From positions 1 to 64,000 of the forward strand of contig JABYQR010000214.1 of assembly GCA_022592445.1 (NCBI GenBank): 64,000 nucleotides of DNA, read 5' to 3'. The stretch is from Cytidiella melzeri (Eukaryota; Basidiomycota; Agaricomycetes; Polyporales; Irpicaceae). The position numbers and the translations under genes were made by a program. Of the stretch, positions 49,175-61,800 are shown piece after piece (within the stretch, counting starts at the first letter, position 1; each line of letters starts with the position of its first letter). The notes beneath the pieces are model-generated. The model saw only the letters and a list, made by a program, of their open reading frames with translations, had not been told where the DNA came from and made no database searches.

Positions 49175-50623
49175 TTATACACAGTAAATCGTAGCTGAGT
49201 GAATAGCTCGGGGATGATCGTCGTAGAATTTCTTGATTGCTTCTTGAGCGTGCGTGATGTTTTCTACAGGTTCCCACGTGTCGTTGTTTGGTCCGTAGCC
49301 TTTCCAGCATATGTAATACTGAAGCTTTTTGGCACGACCTGTACGTCTTGACTTGAGAATCTTCTCGACTTTGTATTCTTCTTCTCCGTTGATGATATCT
49401 GGCAGAGGCATCTCCAGCTTTTGGCCTGCGAATTCAGGTTCGTTGTACGGTACCAACTTGCTTGCATGGAATACAGGGTGTATCCTTGGTGAACGTTCGG
49501 GCCATTCCAGTCTAAATGTGACCGGCGAGAGCTTTTCAGCAATCTTGAATGGGCCGTAGTACTTGGCTGACAGATTATGTCCAGATTTTTGGTAGTCTCT
49601 CAGATCTAGCATGACCTGATCTCCTTCGTTGAAGGGGACCTTCTGGACGTGCTTGTCATAGTACCATTTCATGCGTTCAGCCGCAAGTTGTAACACCACT
49701 TTAGCATGCTCTTGAGCTTGCAAGCGGTTCCACATGATGTCATTCATGTCAGACCTTTTCAGGTCCTTAGTGAGCGTTGGACCAGCTCTAGGGTGTCTGC
49801 CGTATTTGAGGTAGAAAGGCGGGTGCTTAGTTCCCTCGTGCGCTGCATTGTTGTATGCGAACTCAGCCGAGCTGAGCAGTCTAGCCCAGTCGTCGTGTAG
49901 TTGATCAAGGTAACAACGCAGGTACTGTTCGAGCGTTTGATTAACTCGTTCAGTTTGACCATCAGTCTGCGGATGATATGCGGTAGTCATTGTAGATTCT
50001 ATCCCTAGCATTTTACACCATTCCTGGAATAAATCTGCTGCGAATTGTGGACCTCGGTCGGAAATGATTTGCAAAGGTAGCCCGTGAAGGGTCCAGACTC
50101 TCTCATAGAGTAGAGCTGCAAGATCTTTTGCCAAGAACTTGTTTACAATAGGGAAGAAGTACACCCTTTTAGTGAGACGGTCTACGACTACGCAGATAGC
50201 ATTGAAGCCATCAGACTCCGGTAACTGAGTAATCAAATCGACAGTCATGATATCCCATGGTTCGGCCGGAACCGGATTAGGGATGAGTGGTCCGTAAGGC
50301 TGTTGCGGACGAGTCTTCATCTGCTGACATGTGTCACAGCCTGTCACGTATTTCTTGACATTGGTGGTTAAACCTGGCCACCAGTAGTTTCTCGAGATCA
50401 GTTTGTACGTTTTCCATCTGCCTGGGTGTCCGGCAGAAGGTAGATCGTGATGCATCTGGATGATTTGGTGTCTCAGATCTAATTTCTGATCTTTGGGGAT
50501 GTAGACTTTTCCACAGTATAGGAGTAATCTGTTCTCAAAATTCCATTCCTCTAGTGATTTCTTGAACTCCCTAGGACCAGAGTTAAGTAACTGCTGATAG
50601 TCCTTGGTAACTTCATTGTTCAT
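49175..50623 (-). pseudogene. Gypsy integrase with chromodomain (pol 3' part)
   Basis: The 482-codon frame encodes a chromoviral integrase. It has the HHCC zinc finger (HH...GCDTCQQ), the catalytic core with DLITQLP, SDRGPQF and the ETERVNQ-type glutamate (DGQTERVNQ), and the GPY/F-like segment YYGPFKIAEKL. At the C-terminus is a chromodomain (EEYKVEKILKSRR, then YYICWKGYGPNNDTWEP). Coding continues upstream in this frame to about 50770, where a frameshift separates it from RNase H. The domain itself looks intact. It is marked pseudogene because pol as a whole is interrupted. Confidence 0.92.
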
Positions 50624-50756
50624 GAGTGCTTCCTTTACCCGTCTTAGGATTTCATTGTCGTTGATAGGCGAGTCATGAGAGTTTTCGATAGCAGAGATGG
50701 CAAAAAACTCGGGTTTAAGGAGAATTTTCTCCTCGTTATCGGAATTTACCCCCTCT

Positions 50757-52088
50757 TCATGATATGGGCCTCCTGGAAAGAGGATCTGCGGTAAGCATGG
50801 TCTTTCCGGGTTTGTGCCGGATCACGAAATTAAACCGCGTGAGGTATAACGCCCATTGCGCTTGTCTCCGAGTCAGCTTCTGGGCATTCCTGAAATATGT
50901 CAGGTTTTGGTGATCTGACCATATTTCTACGGTAATCGGATGTCCCTCCAGATGTTGACGATACTCTTCCAGGGCGCGGATAATAGCCAACAACTCTTTA
51001 TCATATATCTCATAATTTCGTTCATGAACGTTGAGTAATTTAGAGTAGAAGGCTACTGGATGCCACAGCTTGTCAGCTGGGTCCAGTTGTGATAGTACCG
51101 CTCCTGTAGCAAAGTTGCTAGCGTCTGTTTCAAGACGGAAAGGGTTTTCATCATCTGGTATCCTCAGAATGGGTGCTGACATAAAAGCCTGTTTCAGACT
51201 TTGGAAGGCCTGTTCCTGAGCATCTTTCCAGATCCAGGGTTGGTCCTTCTTTGTCAGAATAGTGAGCGGTTTTGCATGTTTAGCAAAGTCCTTGATGAAA
51301 CGCCGATAGAAATTGGCGAAGCCTAAGAAGGCTTGGACTTGCTTAACCTTTTCAGGTCGCGGCCACTCAGTAACTCCGGTGAGTTTGGCTGGATCCATCT
51401 CGATGTGTCCGTGAGAAATGATCATGCCTAGGTACTCAATGCAATCTTTTTCAAAAAAGCATTTTTCCGGTTTGGCAAATAGATCGTTCTCGCGTAGATG
51501 CTTGAGCACTTCCTGTGTGATACGACGGTTTTCCTTCTTGTCTTCGGTGAAGATGAGGATGTCGTCGACATACACCATGACATGTCCTTCTAAGATCAGA
51601 TCACTCAGAATTTCATTCATCATGGCCTGGAATGTCGCAGGTGCGTTGCTGAAACCGAAATACATCACCTTGGCTTCAAAAAGGCCACGGTGTGTGATGA
51701 ACGCCGTCTTCCATTCGTCACCCTTTCGGATGCAAACATTATTGTATCCCCATCTAAGATCAATCTTGGAGAAGACCTTAGCCTTCCTTAACGAATTGAT
51801 TATGTCGTTGATGCGAGGTATGGGGTACCGGTTTTTCACCGTGATGTCGTTCAGTTTTTGGTAGTCTTGCACAAGGTGCAACGAGCCATCTTTCTTCTTG
51901 ACGAAGAACACAGGTGCTGCAATTGGACTTTTCGATTTGCGGATGTAACCTTTTCGGAGTTCCTCTTCGATCCATTGATCTAGAGAATTCTTTTCCATTG
52001 GAGACAGCGGGTATAGTTTAGCCGCTTTGGGAAGGGAGGCACCTTCCTCAAATTCGATCGCGTGATCGTACGGTTTGCGTAATGGCAT
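50757..52088 (-). pseudogene. Gypsy reverse transcriptase and RNase H (pol middle part)
   Basis: The frame carries a complete Ty3-type reverse transcriptase: KGYIRKSKSPIAAPVFFVKKKDG, then FGFSNAPATFQAMMN, and the catalytic YVDD followed by ILIF. The RNase H domain follows, with LETDASNFATGAVLSQ and YEIYDKELLAI. It lies in the same frame as the protease upstream and is parted from it only by a TGA at 52269-52271. At its 3' end a frameshift after ADPLSRRP (near 50770) disconnects it from integrase. The catalytic residues are intact. Confidence 0.92.
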
Positions 52089-52268
52089 GCGTTCTGACTT
52101 TTTCTTTGAAAGGACGTCACCAAATTCCCATAGATATTTTGGTACTAATGGCTTCCAATTGACGGATTCTTGTTCATCAAAGCCGTCTTCAAAGCCCTCA
52201 TTTTCCTTTCCAGAAAGTTCAGCGATTATTTCTGCTATTTCTTGGTCTTCCGGATTGTCTAAGTCGAT

Positions 52269-52835
52269 TCAGTGGATTTGAGGGTTGTCCGGGTCGACAC
52301 TTCCTATTCCGTCCAGGTTGTCTGACACCGAACGTCCCTTAGGTAACTCAAGTTCATCGATCTCTTCTTGAGTTACAGTGATGTTTTTACGAGCTCTTGG
52401 GGCACAGAGTTCAGGACATCTGGTAAATCTCCACTCACCATTTGCCCAATATATCTCCGGATTGTGGCGGCGTAAGAAGGTCATCCCGATAATCATTTGT
52501 TTACTACCAAGATCAGTAACAAGCATGTGTTGTCTTGCTCTGTGCGAACCTATTTCTAGGTATGCACATACTGAGTGAGTGATTTGACCATCTTTATTGG
52601 GAGTACCGTCGACGTTGATGACGTTAAACGGTGATGCCAGTTGATTTGTGACCAGATTGTTACTTTCAACCACTGACTTACTGATGAACGTGGTTGTGGC
52701 TCCTGAATCTACCAGAGCTTCGACCTGCACTTTCTTTCCGTATACCCAAATTGTGACCGGTAGAAAAAATGAATTCTTAGAACGCGCGTCATTTTTGACA
52801 GTATCTACGTTACAAAGATCGAGGGTATCTGTCAT
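52269..52835 (-). pseudogene. Gypsy aspartic protease
   Basis: The 188-codon stretch contains the active-site DSGATTTFIS and the second conserved block MIIGMTFLRRHNP. It would cleave the gag-pol polyprotein. The terminating TGA (52269-52271) lies in frame with the reverse transcriptase and is the only barrier between them, so it looks like a single nonsense change. Confidence 0.9.
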
Positions 52836-53619
52836 GGATGGCCTGACTAGCCCTCAATTTTCGCAATTTACCTCTTGTTTTTATCTGTAAAACTCCGGGC
52901 TACAACCTAGTTTCAATTCTCTCTGCATAAACTCCTTTGCACGTCTATTAAGCGCCCGTATCACGTGGCTTAGACGCTCCACACGGTCACATTACTTGCT
53001 ACTACGTCACACTGGCATGTGACTTAGCTTAAGTAAGACCACATGGCTACAGACACATGGCTCAGCCCATAGCTAGGGTTTGACGTCCTAGATACCATCC
53101 ACATGGGCTCCTTATTGTTCTTTCCCTATTGTTCTCTTTATGGAAGGATATTCTCACAGGTGTGGGAATGGAATACAATAGTTGGTCTCCTTTTAGATAG
53201 ATTCTCTCACGGGTAGAATTCTTGGCAAGGTCTAGACAATAGCTATTGTTCTTCTTTAGGTAGTTCTTTTGTTCTTCGTTCACACGGCTTCTTGCAAAGC
53301 CTGCCCTCAACATGGTCTGTGCGCAGGTCCCTGAAGTCTATATATACTGCTGCATGTACGCTCCTAGCCCCCATCTCGACCTCTTGGTCTTTACTGGGCT
53401 AGGTAAGCAACCCCCTCTTGTACTACATAGCTGGTAGTCACAATACTAACTTGGTCTTTACTGGGCTAGACATCTGTATAAGGTTTATAGCTGGTGAGAG
53501 TATTGAGCTTCACGCCTACCACCACCACTTTGTCGTCATCCACTTCGTGTCCCTGTTTGTCACGTCGAGCCTTGTCTCCGTGTCAGTATCTGGGCCTAAG
53601 CATGCACGTTCGCAGGGAG

Positions 53620-55084
53620 TCACATGATGCTTCGGAAAAAATCCTTGCCCTTGGTCGGCTTTTTCCCTTTACCCTTGTCAGGGGATGGGTGAGGAGTCAA
53701 AGGTTCATCATCTTCCGTTGGAACCTCCTCAATATGAGCCGCCAACTCTAGGCGCGCGGTATTAACATTTTTTGTTTTAGACGACGAGGCTTTAGGGGCC
53801 TCAGCCTTGCTGTCCATTCCCGAGTCCTCAGCATCTGCTGCCCGAATCTTCTTCGGCGCCAAAGACTTGCCATCCTTCTTCACTTCCTTCTTCTTATCGT
53901 CGGGCTTCTTCTTAAGGCCGTTGAGGTTACATTTGTCCGTATTATGTCCTTTGGACTTGTGAATGTGACAGAACTTTTCTGACTTTTCAGTCAAATTTAC
54001 CTCCTTGCCTTTGCCCTTGTTTTGCTTGTCATTCTTCTTCTTCTTTTTATCCGCAGCGTCCACCTCCATAGGAGTGGACGTATCCTTTTCCTTCGCAAAT
54101 ATCTGGCCCTGCGCTTTCTCCGGATAGACCTTCTTGTGGATGTCGAGCAAGAGGTCGAGGAACTGCAGCCAAGTTGTCGGAATTTGATTTTCATCTTTCC
54201 CGATCATGACAAGCCGCATGTCCTTCTCGATGACGTGCTTGAGCTTATGAATGAGCAAGTCGTCTTCGTATCCAGAAAGCCTGCCAAGTGTACGGAAGCG
54301 TTCCGCGTACTTAACGAAGTTCTTATGCGCCAGATCCATGTTATTGAAGGGGCGTTGAGCTCCTTTCGAGCACCCTCCTTGTCATCCCGTTGTCTGTATT
54401 GTACCTTGAGCTCATTTTCGAACTCTTCCCACGTTCCTATTGTCTGACCCTTCGTCAGCTTCTTGATTCATGGCTCCATGTATTGAGCTGCCGCGCCTGA
54501 GAGCCGGTTCATCGCGACGGCAATACGTTGCCTGTCAGTAGCAACATTCTTGTGGACAAGCCACAAAGAGATCTTGTTCAACCACTCGTTGAACTTGACC
54601 TTGCCGTCAGTGCTGTGAACTCCGGAGGTTCGCCAATCTTGGGCTGGCGCGAGGATCCTCCTTGTCCTTGAGACAAGGGAAGCTGGTTGGTCTGATTTAC
54701 CACATTGGTGATTGTGGTTTTCACCATATCCAGATCAGTGTCCATCTGCTGGACTTGTGTGTCTGCAGCGGACTGCAAGTAGAGATCTTGAGCGACCTTA
54801 TCGATATATTCTTGGAGGTTATCCTCCAACAACAACAGCTGATTGTTCCAGATGAGCACCATTTGATTCATCATATTGTGGACGATGGCAGCAGTTGCTC
54901 CACCTTCAACCGTACGAGTAAAAGCCCTTTGGGCCGTGTTCAGGTTGTGGTAGATGTGCTGCTCAAAGTTTTCCACCAAAGGGTTGTAAACAATTGGCGT
55001 GATCTTGCCAAAAGTCACGGAGTGGGTGAGGTTAGAAGCAGCAGCGGGGGCATTGCTGGATCCGGCGTTGGATTGGGTGGCCAT
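53620..55084 (-). pseudogene. Gypsy gag, frameshifted
   Basis: Gag is split in two. The N-terminal part (55084-54578) starts MATQSNAGSS and reaches KIGEPPEFT, where the frame is lost. Homology can be followed in other frames through 54577-54340. The second part (54339-53620) continues with NFVKYAERFRTLGRLSGYEDD, a Lys-rich stretch and a zinc knuckle of CHHC spacing (CHIHKSKGHNTDKC). Gag forms the particle and binds RNA. At least two single-base lesions interrupt it. Confidence 0.85.
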
Positions 55085-55255
55085 TGCTTTCTAATTTCTT
55101 AGTTAGCAAAGGATAAGCAAAATACTATTTCTAGTATAAGAAGAAGAGAAACACCACTTTTCACACATTGAACTCTTGTCAGAGTTGTTTTCACACATTA
55201 AATCCTTTTCAGGAAGTTGTCACTGAGTAAAATGAGGCTTGTGAGCCCATACATT

Positions 55256-56200
55256 TTATTCCATTTCCGCATATACAAAGGTGTTCATGTCGAACAGCCC
55301 TTCTAGCAACTCTAGTATGTAACCCCATCTCCAATGTATGTCTACAAAACTAATCCTGCCTAAACTCTTCAAGTCCTTTTTCAACATCCTCCATTCCCTA
55401 TTTGTCATCTTGTCCGTGTGATTCTCCTTGAACCACTGTTCAACCATGAATACACAGCCAATCAGCAGCTGAGCTTTCTCCCTGCGAGTGTTGAGCTGGT
55501 GGTTAGATGATTGCCCACCACTCGAGAAGGAGGCATCCAGCTTCTTGAGCACAGGTTCAAGCCTTTGACAGGCTGCTGTGATCATCGGTTCGAACTCCTC
55601 TTTACGGAGTATTAACTTCGTTTTACGGACATGGAGAGAAGCGGGGAGCGGAGTGGGAGTGGGGATGTAAGCGTGTTGGTTGCGCTCTTTGATACGCTGG
55701 AGAAGGGTAAGCTTTTTAGCCTGTTCCTTCTCCTGCTTCTCGATCCGGTCGAGAAGACTTAGTTGAGACATGAGGTGGGAGATCTTTCTCATGTGGTCTT
55801 GGTCCTCCTCATGTTCAATGGTGGTGCGAGCCTGCTCTTCGAGGTCAATCCTCTTGATGAGAGGCTTGTTGTCAGGATACTTGAGCCGGCAAGGTTTGCC
55901 AGCATCCTTGAACTTGTCGAGTGTCTCCTTGGAGACGGTGAGGCGTTCCTGAAGTCCGGTGACTTCATTACGGACAGGGATGGAGTAGGGGACCTTGCGG
56001 CCAGACTTAGCAGCTATGAAGCGGGAAATGGGCATGGTGACTGTGTGTGACAATGCGTGATGAGCTTGACAGCTCAGTGATGTGCGGAACAAATCTCCAT
56101 AAAGGAGAGGTCCTGTGTGTGCGTGGGGTAGTGCCGGCGTCGGCCTGGACTCTCTCTCCAGGTCCGGTGGTGTAAGGATCTCCGTCATGGTTCCACCCAT
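55256..56200 (-). CDS. Extra ORF upstream of gag in the gypsy element
   Basis: An uninterrupted 314-codon frame lies between the 5' LTR and gag on the element's coding strand, starting at the ATG at 56200. Another ATG at about 56036 (MPISRFIAAKSGRKVPYSIP) may be the real start. The protein is basic and largely helical, with a Lys/Glu-rich coiled-coil-like centre (SLLDRIEKQEKEQAKKLTLL) and a C-terminal WKGY-free, Trp-containing tail (HWRWGYILELLEGLFDMN). I do not recognise a family. Its open state, while gag and pol carry lesions, suggests either later capture or weaker decay. Confidence 0.6.
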   Translation of the reverse strand: MGGTMTEILTPPDLERESRPTPALPHAHTGPLLYGDLFRTSLSCQAHHALSHTVTMPISRFIAAKSGRKVPYSIPVRNEVTGLQERLTVSKETLDKFKDAGKPCRLKYPDNKPLIKRIDLEEQARTTIEHEEDQDHMRKISHLMSQLSLLDRIEKQEKEQAKKLTLLQRIKERNQHAYIPTPTPLPASLHVRKTKLILRKEEFEPMITAACQRLEPVLKKLDASFSSGGQSSNHQLNTRREKAQLLIGCVFMVEQWFKENHTDKMTNREWRMLKKDLKSLGRISFVDIHWRWGYILELLEGLFDMNTFVYAEME

Positions 56201-56613
56201 GCGGCAAATGGTTGGCGGATCAGTATTACACTGACCCTAAGTCCGGCCAGAACCAGTTACCCGTCTTCGTGCCTAGGCACTCATGGGCTTCCAGTCCTGT
56301 TGTCTAGCTCTTATAACGAGTGTCTGACACCAGACTCCACTATCACCTGTGGGGCGGCACACTTTCATCATGTTGGCATAATGCCAACCCCTGCTCTGAT
56401 CAGCTCTAGGAGCATCGGGCGAGAGGGTGATTCAAGTTGTGCGCATCAAGGCAGAGCCTAGACACGACTACCACTTAGAGCCTATGGTCCGGCTACCTCT
56501 ATTTCTAGAGGATTTGTAGAGGGGCCCACGCACAGGCACAAGACCTAGAAGAAAGGGGAAAGAAACATCCAGCACGTCCAGAGACGTGAGGGAGTAGGGG
56601 CAGTCTTATCCAA
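55257..56613 (-). other. Untranslated leader and presumed primer-binding site of the gypsy element
   Basis: Between the extra ORF and the 5' LTR, the bases 56201-56613 show no coding frame. Directly after the LTR, reading on the minus strand, is TTTGGATAAGACTGCC (about 56613-56598), the position where a tRNA primer-binding site is expected. The tRNA was not identified. Confidence 0.4.
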
Positions 56614-57359
56614 ATGTAACAGTAATGCTACACTCACCAGATAAGTTGGTTAACTTGATGGGGATGTGGTGAGATAGAGAGTAAGAGTGGTGGTGAGCGA
56701 AGTACTGGTGGGTACTGAGTAGTCCTGGTTCAACAGAGTGGATAAGACTGAGGGAATATGCCCTCAGGAGTGCCTCTATATATACATGAAGGGGAGGACC
56801 CCAGGTACTACCCTTAGACCACTAATACCTACATGAGTAAGCAAAGTAATCTACCTTACTAAGCATGCCCTATGCCCTAGTGGTGCCACTTCAATAATCA
56901 ACCAATAGCAATTGTCCCCATGACCTGACCCCATGACCCAGCTCCAAGGCTAGACTTGTTCTAGCTTGTTCTAAGACAAGGCTAGACTTGTTCTAGCTTG
57001 TTCTAAGACAAGGCTAGACTTTTCCAGAAGGTTCTATGAACTATGACATCATCTAATGGAATGTTCTATACTATGACATCATAGTTCCAGCAAGTTCCAC
57101 AAGGTTCCAGAGAGTTCTATCATGTGATACACAGATAAGGAAAGGAGCGCATCAGCGCATCAGAGACAGGAGGCGCATCAGTGCATCAATTGATAGGCAC
57201 TGAGAATAAGTGCCGGAATAAGCACCTGAGAAGTGCCAAATAAGCGCTGGATAAGCACCTAAATAGACGCCAGATAAGCGCTGGATAAGTGCCTAAATAT
57301 TCCAATAATACCGTTGCCTGGCAAGGCAAGTCTTGTAGAAACATTGAAAATCTGTGACA
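56614..57359 (-). repeat. 5' LTR of the gypsy element
   Basis: The LTR is 746 bp with ends TGT and ACA. Compared with the 3' LTR it holds an additional copy of the 32 bp TTCTAGCTTGTTCTAAGACAAG-containing unit and a longer GCGCATCAG-type run near 57150. The LTRs are otherwise very similar, indicating modest age. Confidence 0.95.
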
Positions 57360-58854
57360 GTATAAATGAAAAGAGTTTCAGTGAGCTCAGGATGATGAGT
57401 CTGTAAGCAGAATTGCAAGGCAATGCGTAGAAACATCAGAAAAGCAAAAAAGAAATGTGCTCGAGTGAATTCTTTCACAATATAATTGGCCTGCAGTAAA
57501 TAATACAGATAAGCTAGCCTGTGGATAATCCACCACACCCATCTGGCATGTGATCAACATGCTTAGAATCAATTTTGAGATGTTCCAGAAAGCCAAAAAT
57601 GCAGCCACTTGCTATGTCTACACCTTGACAGCCAGGAGGCTAGTGCTATATATCATCTCTGTCAATGGCCTCTCAGTGTGTGTCACAATATGCATGCTCT
57701 TTTTCTCTACTCTCACAAAACACAAAAACTGCATGGTGTTCAGGCCAATTACGGTGCTGACCTGCAAAGCACTAATCTTTATTGTGCTTTTTTAGGGTCT
57801 CTGAACATAGAGAAGCATCAGTACTGCTGAGGGGTAGCTGGAAACTTATTATGATAGTACTTTAATGGTAGTATCAGTGGTTGAGCTAAATGACAGTGCT
57901 TTTGGGTTTTTTTTTTGGAGAACAGGAGGAGCACATGCACATGCTGACTCAAACAGAGGGGCAATTGACATAGACAATATATAGCACTAGCCTCTAGGCT
58001 GTAGAAAATTTTCAACTGTATTCAATTATTTAATATTTATCCATCAATATGTGGCCAAGTATACACTACAATGGCTCAGATGAAGTATAAGTGTACTAAT
58101 CACTGAGCACCCCTTTCAGTCCTTCAACACTCTCCCAGATCTACAGTCCCTATCAAGTCATCTAGCAAGGTTACATCTTTGACATGGGCAGCTGCCACTA
58201 CAATCTTGTAGCAAAGCATACATATCTGTGCCCTGCCATAAGAACATTCTAGTATTGAACTTGACAGTTGGACATCGGAGGTAGTGCACTAGCAATAGGG
58301 CCAAGAACTGATTATCAACTAGCGTTAGCAAGGCCGGCAAGCGGCAAGTACAATTCCTGAGGATTGAATGAAATATTACTATTTAAGCAAGATTTGTAAG
58401 TAAACTTGGTGCTGGTAGAAGCCTGAACAAGTAATTTTGTTGGGAATAGCTTTTCCATGAGTAATGTATAGTAAGTTGGCGGTTTGTCTTCACTGGAGCA
58501 CACAATAATTCATGAAAAAAGAGGGACTATGCTGTATCGTTTGAAGTGCAACAATGGGTGTGAGTACAGAATTGAAACAAGTTTGTGGAGTAGAGCATGG
58601 AGATGAAGATTGTTTGACATGTGTCTTCTTCTTAATGGTGTTGAACTATGTTCAATAGTCTAGATACAATTTGGTAAACTGCAGGAGCAGAGCTACAAGT
58701 GATTTTGTTGCTGATAGCAAATTGAATAAATCATATAGCATGAAATAGTTGATTGCACCTGTGACTTTGTTATCACAAAGAACCTCAGTAAACAATTCTG
58801 TGCTTGCTAAGGAATTTGCCAAGCCATCTGGTCATCAATATTGACTGTATTACA
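57360..58854. other. AT-rich non-coding region with a small inverted repeat
   Basis: No gene is supported. Arms at about 57609-57740 and 57880-58015 are reverse complements of one another. They share the GAGGCTAGTGCTATAT block and can be followed by eye through AATGGCCTCTC and on to the AAAACAC run. The arms are about 130 bp with about 140 bp between them, so the structure resembles a foldback or MITE-like element. Confidence 0.55.
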
Positions 58855-61800
58855 GGCATTTGCTATTGGTGACACCTTTGATAGGCAACTTGATCTGCGA
58901 TAAAGTGACTGTACTACAATTGATAAATTTGGTTGCGGAAACAGGAGCCATACATTGATGAAGGTAGTCACCAATGGTAGCAAGGAGCTCCATCTATCTT
59001 GTCATTAATATTGTGCAGTGTTCACTGCTGATCCCAGAAAATTACTTGCTTCAAGAATGAAGGGCTTGAGGGTGTCTCATTTGATCAATTGCTAGAACAT
59101 GTCACATGTGTCCTGTTGATGTCTGCACTGCCTCACTCTTATCGGAGCTGCCACAGGCTGGGTTCTGATTGTGACTCCTGCTTATAGAGCAACTAGTGGT
59201 TGTGAAACTGTGTGGAAGAATCAAAGGCAGTGCTCTATGGTGATGCAACCATGTCCTGTTGATGTCTGAACTGCATCAGCCCCACTGGAACTGCCACAGG
59301 CTGTGTTGTAATTGTAACTCCTGCTTATAGAGTAACTGGTGGTTGTGATACTGTATGGAAGGATCAAAAGCAGTGCTCTATGCTGATGCAACCACGTCCT
59401 GTTTATGTTTGAACTGCCTCAGCCCTATCAGAACCAACACAGGCTATGTTCTGATTGTAACCCCTCCTGAGAGAGCAACTAATGGTTGTGAAACTTTGTG
59501 GAACAATCCGATGCAGTGCTTGCTGCTGATGCAACCAGGGTCTGAGCTGCATCACCCCTATTGAAACTGCCACAGACTGTGTTCTGATTGTAACTCCTGC
59601 TTAGGGAGAAGTGTTTGTGAAACCTTGTGACCAATTGAATGCAGTGCTTGCTGCCAACGCAACCATGCACTGTTGATGTCTGAACTGCCTCACCCCCATT
59701 GGAACTGCCACAGTTGTAACTCTTCCTTAGAAAGTAGTGGTTGTGAAACTTAGTGGACTGATTGAATGCAGCGCTGGCTGCTGATAAAACCACATCTGGC
59801 TGATATCTGCCCTACCTCACCCCCATCAGAGCTGTCAAAGGCTGTGTTCTGAATGTATCTCCTACTTGTGGAGAAACTGGTGGTTGTGAAACTGTATGGA
59901 AGAATCAAAGGCAGTGCTCTATGCTGATGCAACCACGTCCTGTTGATGTCTCAACTGTATCAGCCCCACTAGAACTGCCACAGGCTGTGTTCTGACTGTA
60001 ACTCCTGCTTATAGAGTAACTGGTGGTTGTGAAACTGGGAAGAATCAAAAGCAGTGCTCTATGCTGATGCAACCACGTCCTGTTCATGTTTGAACTGCCT
60101 CAGCCCCATCAGAACCACCACATGCTGTGTTCTGCTTGTAACTCCTCCTTGGGGAGAAACTGTTGGTTGTGAACATTTGTGCAACAATCCAATGCAGTGC
60201 TTGCTGCTGATGCAACCATGTCCTGTTGATGTCTGAACTGCATCACCCCTATTGGAACTGCCACAGACTGTGTTCTGATTGTAACTCATGGTTATAGAGC
60301 AACTTGTGGTTGTGAAACTGTATGGAAGAATCAAAGGCAGTGCTCTATGTTGATGCGACCATGCACAATTGATGTCTAAACTGTATCAGCCCCACTAGAA
60401 CTTCCACAGGCTGTGTTCTGCTTGTAACTCCTCCTTGGGGAGAAACTAATGGTTGTGAACATTTGTGCAACAATCCAATGCAGTGCTTGCTGCTGATGCA
60501 ACCATGTCCTGTTGATGTCTGAACTGCCTCACCCCTACGGGAACTGCCACAGACTGTGTTCTGATTGTAACTCCTGCTTATAGAGCAACCGGTGGTTGTG
60601 AAACTGTATGAAAGAATCAAAGGCAGTGCTCTATGCTGATGCAACCACGTCCTGTTCATGTTTGAACTGCCTCAGCCCCATCAGAACCACCACAGGATAT
60701 GTTCTGATTGCAACCACCCCTTAGAGAGCAATGAATGGTTGTGAAACTTTGTGGAACAATCCGATGCAGTGCTTGCTACTGATGCAACCATGTCCTGTTG
60801 ATGTCTGAACTGCCTCACCCCTATGGGAACTGCCACAGACTGTGTTCTGATTGTGACTTCTGCTTATAGAGCAACCGGTGGTTGTGAAACTGTGTTGAAG
60901 AATCAAAGGCAGTGCTTTATTCTGATGCAACCACATCCTGTTGATGTCTGAACTGCCTCACTCCTATTGGAACTGCCACAGACTGTGCTCTGATTGTAAC
61001 TCCTGCTTGTAAAGCAACTGGTGGCTGTGAAACTGTATGGAAGACTCAAAGGCAGTGTTCTATGCTGATGAAACCACATCCTGTTGATGTCTCAACTGTA
61101 TCAGCCCCACTAGAACTTCCACAAATTGTGTTTAGATTGGAACTCCTTCTTAGAGAGCAACTAATGGTTGTGAACATTTGTGCAACAATCCAATGCAGTG
61201 CTTGCTGCTGATGCAACCATGTCCTGTTGATGTCTGAACTGCCTCACACCCATTGGAACTGCCACAGGCTGTGTTCTGATTGTAACTCCTGCTTAGAGAG
61301 CAACTAACAGTTGTGAAACTTTTTGGAACAATCAGATACAGTACTCACTACTAATGCAGCCAAAAATTTACATTGTCCAAGAATGTAGGGGTTGTGAATT
61401 TGTAGTTAGCTTCCAAAGTACTGGTAATTCTTGCTCAGAGGCACTACTATGTGTTGCATGTCTTCTAATTGTATTCCTTGTTCAAAGAGCAAGCAATGTC
61501 TGTAGATTGCTGCACCTGTACCTGATCAGAATCTGACATCATTTGCCAGCAGGAGTGGAGTTTGAATCTGAGTCTGGAAGACCATTTTCAGTAGACTGGC
61601 CATAATGTGCTCAATCCCACTTCAATTGACAGGTGTTTGTACCAGGATGTTGCCACAAGATAGGGCTATCCAATGGTGTATTATATGTACAAATTTGTAC
61701 CCATATGCAGTCTGTAAAAATCTAAAACTGCATTTTGATTGCAAAAGTGATCTGATACAAAGTTATAAAGGGCTGATAACAAGGTCAATGTGATGCCATC

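Larger units (their letters stand above)
48247..57359 (-). mobile_element. Nearly complete Ty3/gypsy chromodomain retrotransposon (chromovirus)
   Basis: The element is 9113 bp. Its 3' LTR is 48247-48937 and its 5' LTR is 56614-57359 in element orientation. A polypurine tract (AAGAAGGGGGGGTAA) abuts the 3' LTR. The order on the minus strand is 5' LTR, an extra 314-codon ORF, gag, protease, reverse transcriptase, RNase H, integrase with chromodomain, 3' LTR. Chromodomain integrases steer insertion toward marked chromatin. The flanking 5 bp (CTGTC and GTATA) do not match, so one flank was rearranged after insertion. A few frameshifts and one stop make it defective. Confidence 0.92.

Noticed and set aside
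59354..60936. Many 60-104 codon frames on both strands
   Set aside because: They are readings of the 143 bp minisatellite and repeat the same sequence; none extends beyond the array.
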